A DNA stretch of 64,000 bases, taken from assembly GCF_001467745.1 (NCBI RefSeq), contig NZ_LNYG01000013.1, positions 1,830,110 to 1,894,109 of the forward strand. Reading direction: 5' to 3'. Below the pieces are notes generated by a model, which made no database searches, had not been told where the DNA came from, and saw only the letters and a list, made by a program, of their open reading frames with translations. The number at the start of each line of letters is the position of its first letter. Within the stretch, counting starts at the first letter, position 1. The stretch is from Legionella jamestowniensis. Its GTDB lineage: Bacteria; Pseudomonadota; Gammaproteobacteria; Legionellales; Legionellaceae. Positions 1-9,898 of this stretch are shown here, piece after piece. The position numbers were made by a program, and so were the translations under genes.

Positions 1-190
1 GCGTTTAACCCCATTCTGAAGAACCGTTATCTACAAAATGATGTGAAGAATCCCTCCGCTTTTGTATCATACTTCGCCTTAAAGAGATCCTTCGAGCAGC
101 TACACTGCTTTTCAGGATGACGTGATTGGAGTACTTATCTCAGTTGATATAAAACGTCATTCTGAACGCAGTGAAGAATCTCCTGTACCT
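1..190. repeat. Dispersed repeat, inverted pair
   Basis: Two related segments lie in opposite orientation. 84-122 begins GAGATCCTTCGAG and ends CAGGATGACG; 155-182 begins CGTCATTCTGAA and ends GAAGAATCTC, which is a shortened reverse-complement version. A third, weaker copy in the second orientation lies near 12-57 (CATTCTGAAG...GAAGAATCC). This is the look of an intergenic REP/MITE-like repeat. No gene is seen in 1-365; a 45-codon open frame on the minus strand (about 236-390) has no start codon. Confidence 0.6.
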
Positions 191-365
191 TCTCACTGAC
201 TTTTGGACGCGAAAAGGTTCAAATTTATATTACATGGGTATAAGTTGTTGTTCAGTCTGTTTTTGAGCAAAGTACGATTCAATAAGAATTCTTAGCTCCT
301 TCTTAAGGTCTTTAGTTATAGAGTAAGCTTCGTCACTCCGATAATATTCACTGCATTTTTGTTGA

Positions 366-1601
366 TTAAGGATAAGAGTTTTTATTCTGACTCAATAATA
401 TAAAACCGCTCAAAATTAAGCAGATTCCACCAATAAAAATTAAGCCTTGTGTTCCTAATGTATTTAAAAAATTAGAACCTAAGCCAGTTATAGCCCAGGA
501 TAATGCCATGACGGCATTGGCAATACCCATTGCCCATCCTTGTGCTTTTTCACTTACTGAATCGGAAAATAGAGTCAATAAAGCAGTGAAGGCCATAATA
601 TCGGCGCCAGCAATAATAATTGCCAAAACCCATTGTAAACTTTCAATAGGTAAAACAGCCGCTAGGAGTTGGCCAATAGCTGTAATAAATAAAGACACAA
701 ATCCAATGTTAATCGTCTTGAAATGTTTTACACTAAATGGCATGCCAATTAACAATCCCACCGCAAAACCCAATCCAAGCATGCCCTGTATGGCTCCTAA
801 TTGCCAATTATCGTATTGATAAACATACTTCATATGAACCACGATAAACTGAAAGTACAAGCTAAAACCAATTTGCATGAAAAGAAAAATAATTGCCAGG
901 ACACGAATATTCCTATGTTCGAAAGCCTCAACAAAAATTTTAATAGGACGAGTAAAATCAATTGTTTTTTTACCGCTGGGCAGGTGAGTTTCTTTAAATG
1001 CTAACATCAACCAAACAAGTGCTATAACAGCAAGGGTTCCTGCGATAAAAAAAGGAGTTGAAAAATCAAACCAGCTTATGAGTGAGGAGTCGGAAGTTAC
1101 TCCGCCCAGCAGTGGGCCTAAAATGCTACCGATACAGTAAGACAGAGCAATAATGCTCATATTTTTTGCTTTGCTTTCGGCAGTACTTAAATCGGCAATA
1201 GCCGCTTGGGCAATGGGTTGACTCCCGGCCATTAGTCCCGATAAACTTCGGCCAATCAATAAAAACAATATGCTAGAAGACTCAATAGCAATGGCCATTA
1301 AATAAAAACTTATAGCTATACCAGTCATACAAAGCATAAGAATCGTTTTCCGCCCGTATTTATCGGATAAATCCCCCATGAAGGATGTACCAAAGAACAT
1401 GCAGAAAGGGTAGAGCATAAAGCTTAAACCCAAATAAAAATGGCGTAAGGTTGTAGAAGCCTCTACAGGCAAAACAGGACTTGGACTGGCAGTTAACAGG
1501 GCAGTCATGACAGGATAAACCAGGCCAAAGCCCAAGGCATCCACAATAATAGCTAATAAACAAGGGGCAATGCTAGAGTAGGGAATAGTTCCTTGTTTCA
1601 A
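366..1601 (-). CDS. MFS transporter, drug-efflux type
   Basis: A 411-residue protein with about 12 hydrophobic segments, the usual length for a 12-TM major facilitator. The loop after TM2 holds the MFS signature GDLSDKYGRKT (about residues 76-86), and GRSLSGLMAG plus the following helix resembles the motif C region of drug/H+ antiporters (TetA-like). It probably exports a small molecule across the inner membrane; substrate unknown. The start is TTG at 1601, chosen because GGAG sits 6 nt upstream and the protein begins at the first TM segment. The downstream side is the repeat region; upstream is a decayed flavoprotein stub on the other strand. Confidence 0.85.
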   Translation of the reverse strand: MKQGTIPYSSIAPCLLAIIVDALGFGLVYPVMTALLTASPSPVLPVEASTTLRHFYLGLSFMLYPFCMFFGTSFMGDLSDKYGRKTILMLCMTGIAISFYLMAIAIESSSILFLLIGRSLSGLMAGSQPIAQAAIADLSTAESKAKNMSIIALSYCIGSILGPLLGGVTSDSSLISWFDFSTPFFIAGTLAVIALVWLMLAFKETHLPSGKKTIDFTRPIKIFVEAFEHRNIRVLAIIFLFMQIGFSLYFQFIVVHMKYVYQYDNWQLGAIQGMLGLGFAVGLLIGMPFSVKHFKTINIGFVSLFITAIGQLLAAVLPIESLQWVLAIIIAGADIMAFTALLTLFSDSVSEKAQGWAMGIANAVMALSWAITGLGSNFLNTLGTQGLIFIGGICLILSGFILLSQNKNSYP

Positions 1602-1726
1602 TTAAATCTCCATTTTAAATAACAAAAGATATTCAAACTAATAGCTATTTTTTCTAGCTTAACAAATTTTGATTTTACTTCATATTGTTATTTTGATACG
1701 AGATGATTCATATAATAGTAAGAGAG

Positions 1727-1820
1727 ATGTTAATTATACCTAAAATAGCCATTATAGGGGCTGGGTGCTTCTGGCCTTGTTTCTGCTGCTTCTGCATTTA
1801 GAATAAGGAGTAATTCCTAG
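1727..1820 (+). pseudogene. N-terminal stub of FAD-dependent oxidoreductase
   Basis: From ATG 1727 the frame reads MLIIPKIAIIGAG, the beta-alpha-beta start of a Rossmann FAD/NAD-binding flavoprotein. In the +1 frame from 1770 it continues SGLVSAASAF, which is how such proteins proceed after GxGxxG. One extra base near 1766-1769 explains the break, and the shifted frame stops at 1820 with nothing further recognisable. A TATAAT lies at 1711-1716 just upstream. I read it as the 5' remnant of a deleted monooxygenase-like gene. Confidence 0.55.
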
Positions 1821-1896
1821 TGTTTGAAGTGTAGACGTAGATTACTTAGAAGAAACGATAAAATTTCACCTTTTGCATCCATGTGCCTCTTTAAAA

Positions 1897-3612
1897 TCAA
1901 AGAACATGAGCACCAGACAGGGGCGAAGCGTTTTCTACGCCCAGACCTAAATTGATGGGGGTGTAGCCTGCTCGAACAAAAGCTGCTCGGAATTGACTTA
2001 TTAAATAATCTGGTGCTTTTTCTCTATCATTATTTTGGCTAGCTTTGTTACGATGTCCGCCACCATGCATAGTTACTGTTGCTTTTTTACAAGCTTTGTT
2101 GAGTGCTTCTTCAGGAACCAATAAATGCGCATAAATATTTTTTATTTCAATGCGACATCGATTTGCACCAGTAGTTTTAATGGTTCCACCCAGTGCTTGC
2201 GTAAGATTAACTAAAGCCCTTAAATTAATTGAGTCATAGGATATTAAACCAAATACTTTTAAAAAAGTTTCTTGTTGTTCTTTATTTAGGTTTAAAATGT
2301 TACGTCTAGTTTCTTTCTTGGGTTGCTCTTTAATTTTAGGAGGAAACAAGGAATAGTCAGGACTATAGGAGCACTCCGCGTTATTTTCTTTGTTAAGGTC
2401 TTGTTCTATCTCTTCTTCATCTTTAAAACTGACGGTAGGGATATCAACTTCTTCAGTCATTGGTGATGAAGAACAATGTAGTGTTGAGGCCTGCTCATGT
2501 GGCTCTACGTATGCTAATTGGTGTGTAATTTTTTTAGCGGAAAATTCTGCATTAGATGAATGTTTTTCTTCTTGAGAGGTTTGTTCGCATTGTACAGCGG
2601 TAGTTAACACAGAATTTTCATTTGAATTTAATGATAGTTGAGCTGGCTGTATTGCTACCCTTTCAGAGAAATTTTCTGTACCCTCAGTCTGCATTACAGT
2701 GGACTCTAGTAAAGACGCTTGTTTTTTCTCTGCTGCTCGTTGCATGAACGTTTTGATTTCTTCATCTATTCGATATTTGACTTTCATTTTGGCAAACAAA
2801 TTGAGATAACTCGTATGAAGATCTGTACTGATATTTTTACTCTCAAGCGCGTCATAAGCCTCAGTACTTCTTTTTAGTAGGGAAAGAAATGCTTGATCAT
2901 CTGGATTTTTATCTAAAAATTGACGTTCTTTTCTATTTGATTCTTCTGGTAACGAAAGAAATATGTAGCCATTTTTGCTTTTAATTGAAATATCGTCCTT
3001 AAATCTTAAGCAATCATCACTCACTTCAGATTGAAGCATCGTGCATATTTCAAAAAGACTGTTGATTTCGCATAATAAAGGTGATTTAGAGCTTTTCATG
3101 TTAACTCTTTTGATAACTTCCTTAACTTTTTTCTTTAGCTCATTCCCGTCATATACATAGGATAATATGTTTTTAATTTTTTTGGACGTTATGTCGTCGA
3201 TTCCAAAAAGCCATTGTTTGTAGGTAAAATAAATCGTCAAATACAGCTGATCGACTGTAGTATGGGTATCGAGACAAGTTTTAATACGTTCGTATTCTTC
3301 CAGATCAGCTTCTATATGACCTATAAACTCGCCTACATTTTTCTGCAGTATCGTTTTAGGAGGGATTTTAACTAACCTTGGTACTTCAGATAAATCCAGG
3401 AAAAGAGAAAGAAAAATTTCAAAAATCTCTTCTTGTTTACCATGGGTCAGTCTTTCTTTTAAAAAATTATTGTACTCTATTTGAGCATCAACGTATTTTT
3501 TGACTATCTCTACAGGAGTCTTTGAAACCGAGGCTGAGTTTGGCATCGTTTCGCTGTTATTAGAATTTACGGCAGTGAAGAAAGGGATAGCTTTAAACAT
3601 AATTAATTGCAT
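1897..3612 (-). CDS. Unknown protein with HicA-like C-terminal domain, effector candidate
   Basis: A 571-residue protein (ATG at 3612; the ATG at 3600 is an alternative, and neither has a good ribosome site). The first 430 residues are charged, mostly helical and unlike any family I know, with a low-complexity Ser/Glu/Gln stretch around 300-420. The last about 130 residues change character: ALGGTIKTTGANRCRIEI, then TVTMHGGGHRNKA, then LISQFRAAFVRAGYTP. That order (helix, strand with basic residues, T-V-x-x-H, helix ending in a-x-A-G-Y) resembles the HicA mRNA-interferase / double-stranded RNA-binding fold. No HicB partner is next to it. The promoter carries a PmrA-type box, as for Legionella Dot/Icm effectors. 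Effector status and RNA binding are inference. Confidence 0.6.
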   Translation of the reverse strand: MQLIMFKAIPFFTAVNSNNSETMPNSASVSKTPVEIVKKYVDAQIEYNNFLKERLTHGKQEEIFEIFLSLFLDLSEVPRLVKIPPKTILQKNVGEFIGHIEADLEEYERIKTCLDTHTTVDQLYLTIYFTYKQWLFGIDDITSKKIKNILSYVYDGNELKKKVKEVIKRVNMKSSKSPLLCEINSLFEICTMLQSEVSDDCLRFKDDISIKSKNGYIFLSLPEESNRKERQFLDKNPDDQAFLSLLKRSTEAYDALESKNISTDLHTSYLNLFAKMKVKYRIDEEIKTFMQRAAEKKQASLLESTVMQTEGTENFSERVAIQPAQLSLNSNENSVLTTAVQCEQTSQEEKHSSNAEFSAKKITHQLAYVEPHEQASTLHCSSSPMTEEVDIPTVSFKDEEEIEQDLNKENNAECSYSPDYSLFPPKIKEQPKKETRRNILNLNKEQQETFLKVFGLISYDSINLRALVNLTQALGGTIKTTGANRCRIEIKNIYAHLLVPEEALNKACKKATVTMHGGGHRNKASQNNDREKAPDYLISQFRAAFVRAGYTPINLGLGVENASPLSGAHVL

Positions 3613-3632
3613 TTATAAACATAAGTGAGTTT

Positions 3633-3664
3633 ATTTTAATCAATGAAAATTAAAATAATATTAA
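3633..3664 (-). promoter_or_regulatory. PmrA-box-type promoter of the HicA-like gene
   Basis: Reading the minus strand: TTAAT (3664-3660), six bases, TTAAT (3653-3649), ten bases, TAAAAT as -10 (3638-3633). The paired TTAAT with 6-nt spacing matches the published Legionella PmrA consensus cTTAATatT-N2-cTTAATatT. The same geometry recurs at 19886 and 46704. Confidence 0.6.
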
Positions 3665-3782
3665 ATGAACATTATTTGTTTAATTTGCTATCTGTAACTA
3701 GATAAAAAAGAAATTGAGGGCTTCATGATCTATATTAGTGCTTAATCAAATTGACTTAAAAAATTTAGACTAAGGACATGGG

Positions 3783-4331
3783 TTATTTTATGGTTAATTG
3801 ATGATTTAAATAGTTATCTTTTAATCGCTTATAATGATTAGCTGAATATTCAAGATTGGCCAATTCATCATTCGTTAATAATCGTACTGCTTTAGCTGGG
3901 TTACCCAAGTATAAATAGCCACTTTGTAGACGTTTCCCTGGAGGAACTAAGCTTCCTGCAGCAATCATGACATGATGCTCAATGTACACATTATCTAAAA
4001 TAAGTGCAGCCATGCCCACTAAGCAGTAATCTTCGATGTTGCAAGCATGGAGAACAGCTTTGTGGCCGATGGTAATGCCTTTCCCAAGGATAAGAGGCTT
4101 CCCACCTGGAGTATACGGGCCATCATGGGTAACGTGTAAGATGGCTCCGTCCTGAATATTGCAAGCATCATCAATTTTTATATAATTTACATCGCCGCGA
4201 ACGACAGCCATTGGCCAAATGGATACGTCATTACCCAACTGGACATCGCCGATGACTGTTGCTTGAGGATCAATATAAACGCGTTGCCCTATTTGAGGGT
4301 GTTTGTTTTCAAAAGTTCGAATGTTATCCAT
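3783..4331 (-). CDS. Gamma carbonic anhydrase family protein (YrdA-like)
   Basis: A 182-residue left-handed beta-helix protein with hexapeptide repeats (for example VIGDVQLGNDVSIWPMAVV). The gamma-class zinc-ligand region is present: HVTHDG around residue 70 and GHKAVLHAC around 93-101. Length and motifs fit the YrdA/CaiE/PaaY group of cytoplasmic trimers. Some members hydrate CO2, others lack measurable activity, so the reaction is not certain. It starts 3 bp after the stop of the glutathione reductase gene, so the two are surely one transcript. Confidence 0.9.
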   Translation of the reverse strand: MDNIRTFENKHPQIGQRVYIDPQATVIGDVQLGNDVSIWPMAVVRGDVNYIKIDDACNIQDGAILHVTHDGPYTPGGKPLILGKGITIGHKAVLHACNIEDYCLVGMAALILDNVYIEHHVMIAAGSLVPPGKRLQSGYLYLGNPAKAVRLLTNDELANLEYSANHYKRLKDNYLNHQLTIK

Positions 4332-4334
4332 TGT

Positions 4335-5684
4335 TTACACCATCGTGACAAATTCTTCCGCACTCGTTGGGTGAATAGCGACTGTATTGTCAAAATCTCG
4401 TTTTAAAGCGCCCATTTTAACAGCTACGCCAAAGCCTTGCAGCATCTCATCGGTACCATAACCAATAACATGAAGACCAACAATTTTTTCATCGTTACCG
4501 ACTGTGACCAACTTCATGGCCGTAGGGGTTTTTTCTTCACTGAGCGCATCAAACATTGGATTAAATCGGGTCTTGTAAATCTTCACGCCGTCTTTCCCAT
4601 ACTTACTGAAGGCTTCTTCTTCACTTAACCCTACGGTACCAATAGGAGGATGACTAAAAATTACCGAACAAATGTTTCCATAATCTAGATGCGCATCTTT
4701 TTGGCCACCAAAAAGACGATCAGAAAGTTTGCGGCCTGCAGCAATGGCGACAGGCGTTAGTGCCGGGGCTCCAGTGACATCGCCAATGGCATAGACGCCC
4801 TCAATAGAAGTATTTTGATAACGATCCACTGTAATTAAGCCACGATTATCTTTAGCTATACCTACAGCATCAAGGTTTAGGTCAAAAGTACGCGGTGCTC
4901 TCCCTACGGCTGCAATAACGGTATCTAAATCTGCTATAAATGCTCCACTCTGGCATTTTACGGTTTTACGGCGATTGTCTTGTAAAGTTATACTATGTGC
5001 GCAATGATTTGGGTGCACAATCACACCCTGCTCACGCATAATTTCCAAAAGTGTTTCCCCAAGCATGGCGTCAAAACGACTCAATGGGCGGTCACCTCGA
5101 ATAAGCAAATGCGTTTCCGCTCCTAACCCATGTAATAATCCTGCCAACTCCACCCCAATGTAACCACTACCGATAATAGCAACTTTATCAGGTCTTTCAG
5201 CAAGTGAGAAAAAGCCATCTGAATCGATGGCATATTCAACACCTAATAGATCATTAGGTAAAATGGGCTCCCCTCCCGTAGCAATGATAATATGATCGGC
5301 TGAAAATTGCGTCCCATTGACATCAATGGTCTTGTTGTCAACAAAGATCCCTTTACCATGTAAATAGGTCATTTTATAGTCTGTAAAACGTTTGGCGTAA
5401 ATTTCCCGTAATTTTTCAATATAGGCATTACGTTTGCTGACTAATATTTGCCAATCCAGTTTCACTTCGGATGGATGAAAACCATAATCGGGGGATTTTC
5501 GTAATATTTCAGCAACCATGGAGGCGTTAAACATTATCTTTTTGGGCACGCAACCCAGATTAACGCAGGTTCCACCTAAATGCTTCTCCTCAACCACGGC
5601 GACGTTCGCACCATGGCGGGCCGCACGTACTGCGCTTGCAATACCGCCACTGCCGCCACCTAAAACGAGCAAATCAAATTTCAT
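4335..5684 (-). CDS. gor: Glutathione-disulfide reductase
   Basis: A 449-residue flavoprotein that reduces glutathione disulfide with NADPH in the cytoplasm. Visible: N-terminal FAD motif [10 protein letters not shown], redox disulfide [13 protein letters not shown] (about residues 38-50), second nucleotide-binding motif [14 protein letters not shown] motif YAIGDVTG, and the C-terminal dimer-interface [11 protein letters not shown] with the catalytic His. The short form without extension suits glutathione rather than mercuric reductase. It starts the gor-yrdA transcript. Start ATG 5684 has a GAAAGG-type site upstream. Confidence 0.92.
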   Translation of the reverse strand: MKFDLLVLGGGSGGIASAVRAARHGANVAVVEEKHLGGTCVNLGCVPKKIMFNASMVAEILRKSPDYGFHPSEVKLDWQILVSKRNAYIEKLREIYAKRFTDYKMTYLHGKGIFVDNKTIDVNGTQFSADHIIIATGGEPILPNDLLGVEYAIDSDGFFSLAERPDKVAIIGSGYIGVELAGLLHGLGAETHLLIRGDRPLSRFDAMLGETLLEIMREQGVIVHPNHCAHSITLQDNRRKTVKCQSGAFIADLDTVIAAVGRAPRTFDLNLDAVGIAKDNRGLITVDRYQNTSIEGVYAIGDVTGAPALTPVAIAAGRKLSDRLFGGQKDAHLDYGNICSVIFSHPPIGTVGLSEEEAFSKYGKDGVKIYKTRFNPMFDALSEEKTPTAMKLVTVGNDEKIVGLHVIGYGTDEMLQGFGVAVKMGALKRDFDNTVAIHPTSAEEFVTMV

Positions 5685-5847
5685 GCACCTTTCCCCATTT
5701 TAAAATTATAAGGCTCCTATGCACTACTCTATCTGTACTCGGTATTTTTGCAAAGTCAAAAACACTATTTAGTTAACGGGAAAGATTAGCTGCAATACTC
5801 AAGCGCTTTTATTATACTGAGTTATAAATTGAAAATAGTAGCTGGGT

Positions 5848-6795
5848 ATGAAACAGGGATTTATATTTTTTTTCCTTTGGATATTAACGTTATTGGTGGG
5901 GTGCGGAGACTCATCACAGCGGCGCTTTCAAGGTTATGTGGAAGGGGAAAATATATACTTGGCATCGCCTAACTCAGGTATTCTAAAGCAATTATTTGCT
6001 CATCGAGGTGATCACGTTACAAAAGGACAACTTCTATTTCAACTTGATGAAGATCCACAAGCCTTGGTAGTCAAGCAAAGCGAAGCTGATTTAATACAAG
6101 CACAAAAAACATTAAACGATCTGGAGCAACCTCGCCGAATTCCTGAAATTGAAGCCATTAAAGCACAAATAGAGCAAACGGATGCAAGACTTAAACTTGC
6201 TGAAATTAGGGTACGTCGTATGGAGATGTTATATGCCAAGCAGGCGGTTGATAAAGATTCAGTCGATGCTGCCATTGCCCACTATAAAGAGCAGCAGCAA
6301 CTTAAAGCACAATATGAATCAAATTTACAACTGGCAAGGCTTGGAAGTCGAAATGAGCAAATTAAAGCGCAACAAGCGCAAGTGATTTCATTAGAGGCAA
6401 AATTAAAAGAGGCTCAATGGCAATTGGCCCAGAAAAGAATGTATGCACCTGCTGAGGGTTATATCTTTGATACGTATTATCGGGTGGGCGAATTTGTTGG
6501 CAGTCAACAAGCTGTTTTATCGTTATTGCCACCAGAAAATGTAAGAATTCAATTTTTTGCGCCCGTTGAGGTATTACCCCAGTTAAAGCGCGGCCAAAAA
6601 ATTGAATTTATTTGTTTTGGTTGTTCTCAATCCAGTACAGCTATTGTTGACTATATTTCACCTGAAGCAGAGTTTATTCCGCCCCTTGTATTTAGCCGTG
6701 AGAATGAAGATAAGCTGGTTTTTAGAATTAAAGCGCGTATTGTACAGCCTGATAAGTTTAAACCAGGAGAACCAGTAACGGTCATTTTGCCATGA
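5848..6795 (+). CDS. HlyD/YbhG-type periplasmic adaptor lipoprotein
   Basis: A 315-residue membrane-fusion protein. The N-terminus is a lipoprotein signal (hydrophobic stretch ending LLVGC, Cys about 19), followed by the biotinyl-lipoyl half GILKQLFAHRGDHVTKGQLLFQLD, a long coiled-coil hairpin (about residues 75-190, rich in Gln, Lys, Ala), the second lipoyl half, and a beta-barrel. It should bridge the inner-membrane ABC transporter encoded next to an outer-membrane channel; no TolC-like gene is in the window. The next gene starts inside its stop codon (ATGA), so the three genes form one operon like E. coli ybhGFSR. Confidence 0.88.
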   Translation: MKQGFIFFFLWILTLLVGCGDSSQRRFQGYVEGENIYLASPNSGILKQLFAHRGDHVTKGQLLFQLDEDPQALVVKQSEADLIQAQKTLNDLEQPRRIPEIEAIKAQIEQTDARLKLAEIRVRRMEMLYAKQAVDKDSVDAAIAHYKEQQQLKAQYESNLQLARLGSRNEQIKAQQAQVISLEAKLKEAQWQLAQKRMYAPAEGYIFDTYYRVGEFVGSQQAVLSLLPPENVRIQFFAPVEVLPQLKRGQKIEFICFGCSQSSTAIVDYISPEAEFIPPLVFSRENEDKLVFRIKARIVQPDKFKPGEPVTVILP

Positions 6796-7715
6796 ATCAA
6801 GCTGTAATTGATGTGCAGGATTTACGGAAATCTTTCAATAACCGCGTCGCGGTTAATGGCATAAATTTATGTGTTAAAAAAGGGGATGTTTTTGGTTTCC
6901 TAGGTCCTAATGGAAGTGGCAAAACAACCACCATTCGTATGCTATGTGGCCTCTTAACGCCTGATGCGGGGCACGGGACATGCTTAGGTTACAATATTCT
7001 AACTGAATCGGAAAAAATTAAACAACATGTCGGATATATGACGCAAAGGTTTAGTTTTTATTTTGATTTGAGTGTTGAAGAAAACTTAAGTTTCATTGCC
7101 CGTGTCTATAAACTGGACAATAGAAAGGAGCGTGTCGAAAAAGCACTGGAAGATTTAGGTTTGGTAGATAGGCGACGGCAATTAACAGGAGCCCTGTCAG
7201 GTGGCTGGAAACAAAGAATGGCTTTGGCAGCCAGTTTGTTGCATGAACCTCAGTTGTTGCTTTTGGATGAACCCACAGCAGGTGTCGACCCTATCGCCCG
7301 TCGTGAGTTCTGGGACCACATCCATGCTCTCAGTGAGCAGGGTATTACTACCTTGGTGTCAACCCATTATATGGACGAAGCTGAGCGTTGTACTTGCCTC
7401 GCTTATCTTGCTTATGGGGATTTGTTGGTTACAGGTACCGTGAAAGACGTCATTGAAAAAACTGGTTTATATACCTGGGAAGTAGTAGGAGAAGTTACGA
7501 CCTTTTTATTACAAAAGACGAAAATACTGGAAGGGGTTACGCAAGCTGCTTTATTTGGTAACAAAATTCACATTTGCGGCTTTGAACCTGAAAAAATAGA
7601 ATCTGAGTTAAACCGTTTGGCAAAAGAGTATCCTATTCACTGGAAATCGATTGAGTCAACGCTAGAGGATGCTTTTATTAGTCTTGTTAAAAAAACGCAT
7701 GGAGCAATGGATTGA
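6792..7715 (+). CDS. ABC transporter ATP-binding protein (YbhF-like)
   Basis: A 307-residue ATPase with Walker A GPNGSGKTTT (about residue 37), signature LSGGWKQRMALA, Walker B LLLLDEPTAGVDP and the switch His in STHYMDEAE. It carries one ATPase domain, whereas E. coli YbhF has two in tandem; here it must act as a homodimer. The C-terminal about 80 residues form the regulatory extension seen in DrrA/YbhF-type drug exporters. It couples ATP hydrolysis to the permease encoded immediately downstream. Confidence 0.92.
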   Translation: MNQAVIDVQDLRKSFNNRVAVNGINLCVKKGDVFGFLGPNGSGKTTTIRMLCGLLTPDAGHGTCLGYNILTESEKIKQHVGYMTQRFSFYFDLSVEENLSFIARVYKLDNRKERVEKALEDLGLVDRRRQLTGALSGGWKQRMALAASLLHEPQLLLLDEPTAGVDPIARREFWDHIHALSEQGITTLVSTHYMDEAERCTCLAYLAYGDLLVTGTVKDVIEKTGLYTWEVVGEVTTFLLQKTKILEGVTQAALFGNKIHICGFEPEKIESELNRLAKEYPIHWKSIESTLEDAFISLVKKTHGAMD

Positions 7716-8845
7716 AAATCTTTTCATTTGGACGCTTAAATGCAGTTATGGTTAAAGAATTTATTCAAATGCGCCGCGATAAGGTCACTTTTGCCATGAT
7801 TATTGGTATCCCATTGCTTCAATTATTCTTATTTGGGTTTGCGATTAATACCAATCCACGTAATTTACCCACGGCAATTGTTAATCCCGATTACAGTGAC
7901 TTAGGACGTCGTATCTTGGTGGGTATGGAAAATTCAACCTATTTTCGTTTTGTAACATCTGCTTCCACGGAAGCTGAAGCAAGAGATTTATTAAAGCGTG
8001 GCGAGGTGCAATTTGTCGTTAATTTCCCCATTAATTTTTCTCATGATGTAATCAAAGGATTAAAGCCATCTTTATTATTAGAAGCAGATGCTACCGATCC
8101 TGCTGCTACAAGTCGTGCTCTCAATGTATTTGCTGAGTTGGCCTCAACCGTTTTAAATGAAGAGTTGGTGGGGCCATTAGAAAAATTATCACCAGGGTCG
8201 CCTCCTTACCAACCTGTTGTTCATGCAATTTATAACCCATTGGCAATCACTTCTTATAATATTGTTCCAGGCCTGTTGGGAGTTGTGTTAACAATGACGA
8301 TGGTTATTATTACAGCGCTTGTTCTTACTCGTGAATTTGAGCGGGGAACTATGGAAAATTTATTAGCAACTCCATTGAAGCCCTTAGAGGTTATGATAGG
8401 AAAAATTATTCCTTATATTATCGTGGGGTATGCTCAAGTTGCTATGATCCTCGCAATGGCCAAATTTGTTTTTGGCATTCCCATGGAAGGAAATATTTTT
8501 CTGCTACTCTTACTTTGCTTGCCATTTATTGCTGCTAATCTTTCAGTAGGTTTAACGTTCTCAACATTAGCCTATAATCAATTGCAGGCTGTACAGGGGG
8601 CTATGTTTTTCTTTTTACCTTCTATTCTGTTATCTGGATTTATGTTTCCATTCAGAGGCATGCCTGAATGGGCACAGTTGGTAGGAAATGTCCTTCCCTT
8701 AACCCATTTTTTAATCATCGTTCGTGGCATTTTATTAAAAGGAAATGGTTTCCTTGACGTTTGGCGAGAAGTAATTCCTATCTTGGCATTTACTTTTGTT
8801 GTTATGATTGTTGGATTTTCACGCTATCGTAAAACCTTGGATTAA
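7712..8845 (+). CDS. ABC-2 type permease (YbhR/YbhS-like)
   Basis: A 377-residue permease: one N-terminal TM helix, a large periplasmic domain (about residues 45-170), then five TM helices with the ABC-2 motif REFERGTMENLLATPLKPLEV. Start is TTG at 7712, overlapping the upstream TGA stop; an internal ATG at 7748 is the alternative. Only one permease gene is present, against the ybhS/ybhR pair of E. coli, so the membrane part is presumably a homodimer. Probable role is export of a drug or lipophilic compound. Confidence 0.88.
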   Translation: MKIFSFGRLNAVMVKEFIQMRRDKVTFAMIIGIPLLQLFLFGFAINTNPRNLPTAIVNPDYSDLGRRILVGMENSTYFRFVTSASTEAEARDLLKRGEVQFVVNFPINFSHDVIKGLKPSLLLEADATDPAATSRALNVFAELASTVLNEELVGPLEKLSPGSPPYQPVVHAIYNPLAITSYNIVPGLLGVVLTMTMVIITALVLTREFERGTMENLLATPLKPLEVMIGKIIPYIIVGYAQVAMILAMAKFVFGIPMEGNIFLLLLLCLPFIAANLSVGLTFSTLAYNQLQAVQGAMFFFLPSILLSGFMFPFRGMPEWAQLVGNVLPLTHFLIIVRGILLKGNGFLDVWREVIPILAFTFVVMIVGFSRYRKTLD

Positions 8846-9706
8846 TCAAAATAGAAACTGGGATACTGTTTTTTCAACACGTTCATCCATTAAGACGCTA
8901 ACGTGATCAGCCCCAGGCAACAGTGCTAAATGGCTGTGTGGATATTGTTCACAAAAGACGATGGACTCCGTTGGGGTTATTGAAATATCGTTTTCCCCAT
9001 GAATGCATAACACAGGAATGCTAGTACGATTAACAAAATGGTGAAAATCAAGGTTTTTTAAATCAATGGCAGCATTTTGTTGAAACATTTCACGTAAAAA
9101 TAAAAAAGCACGACGACTAAGTTTAAAGCGTCTTGCTAAGCGGCTGACAGGGACACGCATGCGAGTTGGCGATGCGATTAATATAACGCGCTCAGGGAGG
9201 AAATCAAGCTGCCAGTCAGAGAATTGACTACCAAGATTAAGTGTATTTAACAGCATGGATCCGCCAAACGAATGGCCAATAACCCCATAAAAGGGACCGA
9301 GGTTATTCAATATTTGCCGCAGTAAAGTGACAGCTTCCGACCAAGTTAGTTGCACCCCTTTCGCTTCACCATGTGCGGGGAAATCTAATGCGTAAACATC
9401 ATACCCTTGTTCCCGTAAATTATGGATAAGGCGTATCATGTAGGCTGCACGTGACATCCATCCATGTGTAATAAGAACTTTTTTAGACTGGTTATTTTTT
9501 ACGGGCTGAAAGCGATGAATCACATGATGCCTAGGCGTTTCACAATGAATTGTGTCCGTTCGGTTTTCTAAAAAAAACTCACAGGCTCTACGCGCAAAAT
9601 CCCGGTATTCTTTTTCAATGGGAAGATGAAGTGGCGTAATAAATACTTGATAACATAATTGTGCATGGATTAAGTCTCTAAGCTCAGTTAACTTATTCGC
9701 AAGCAT
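8846..9706 (-). CDS. Alpha/beta hydrolase
   Basis: A 286-residue cytoplasmic alpha/beta hydrolase. The oxyanion region THGWMSRA, nucleophile elbow GHSFGGS, acid near ENDISITP and catalytic His in GADHVSV are all present in order. It lies convergent with the ABC exporter operon (stop codons adjacent), so it is a separate transcript. Substrate cannot be read from sequence; esterase or lipase-like activity is likely. Confidence 0.85.
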   Translation of the reverse strand: MLANKLTELRDLIHAQLCYQVFITPLHLPIEKEYRDFARRACEFFLENRTDTIHCETPRHHVIHRFQPVKNNQSKKVLITHGWMSRAAYMIRLIHNLREQGYDVYALDFPAHGEAKGVQLTWSEAVTLLRQILNNLGPFYGVIGHSFGGSMLLNTLNLGSQFSDWQLDFLPERVILIASPTRMRVPVSRLARRFKLSRRAFLFLREMFQQNAAIDLKNLDFHHFVNRTSIPVLCIHGENDISITPTESIVFCEQYPHSHLALLPGADHVSVLMDERVEKTVSQFLF

Positions 9707-9898
9707 AGCTTCACCCTTATTTATTGTTATATACCCAAGATGTTTGAGTATGGATTTAGCGTAGTTTATATAAATTTAGCATAATTGAGAAAAATTGATT
9801 TGCATAATTCCTTTTATATCACTAAATTCAAACTGTCACTGGACTTTTATAAATATCAATTTAGACTAGAATTCAATGTTAGTTAAAAGGATTTATTA

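Noticed and set aside
236..390. Minus-strand open frame reading CSEYYRSDEAYSITKDLKK
   Set aside because: Protein-like, but no start codon, preceded by a stop and overlapping the MFS end; too short to call.
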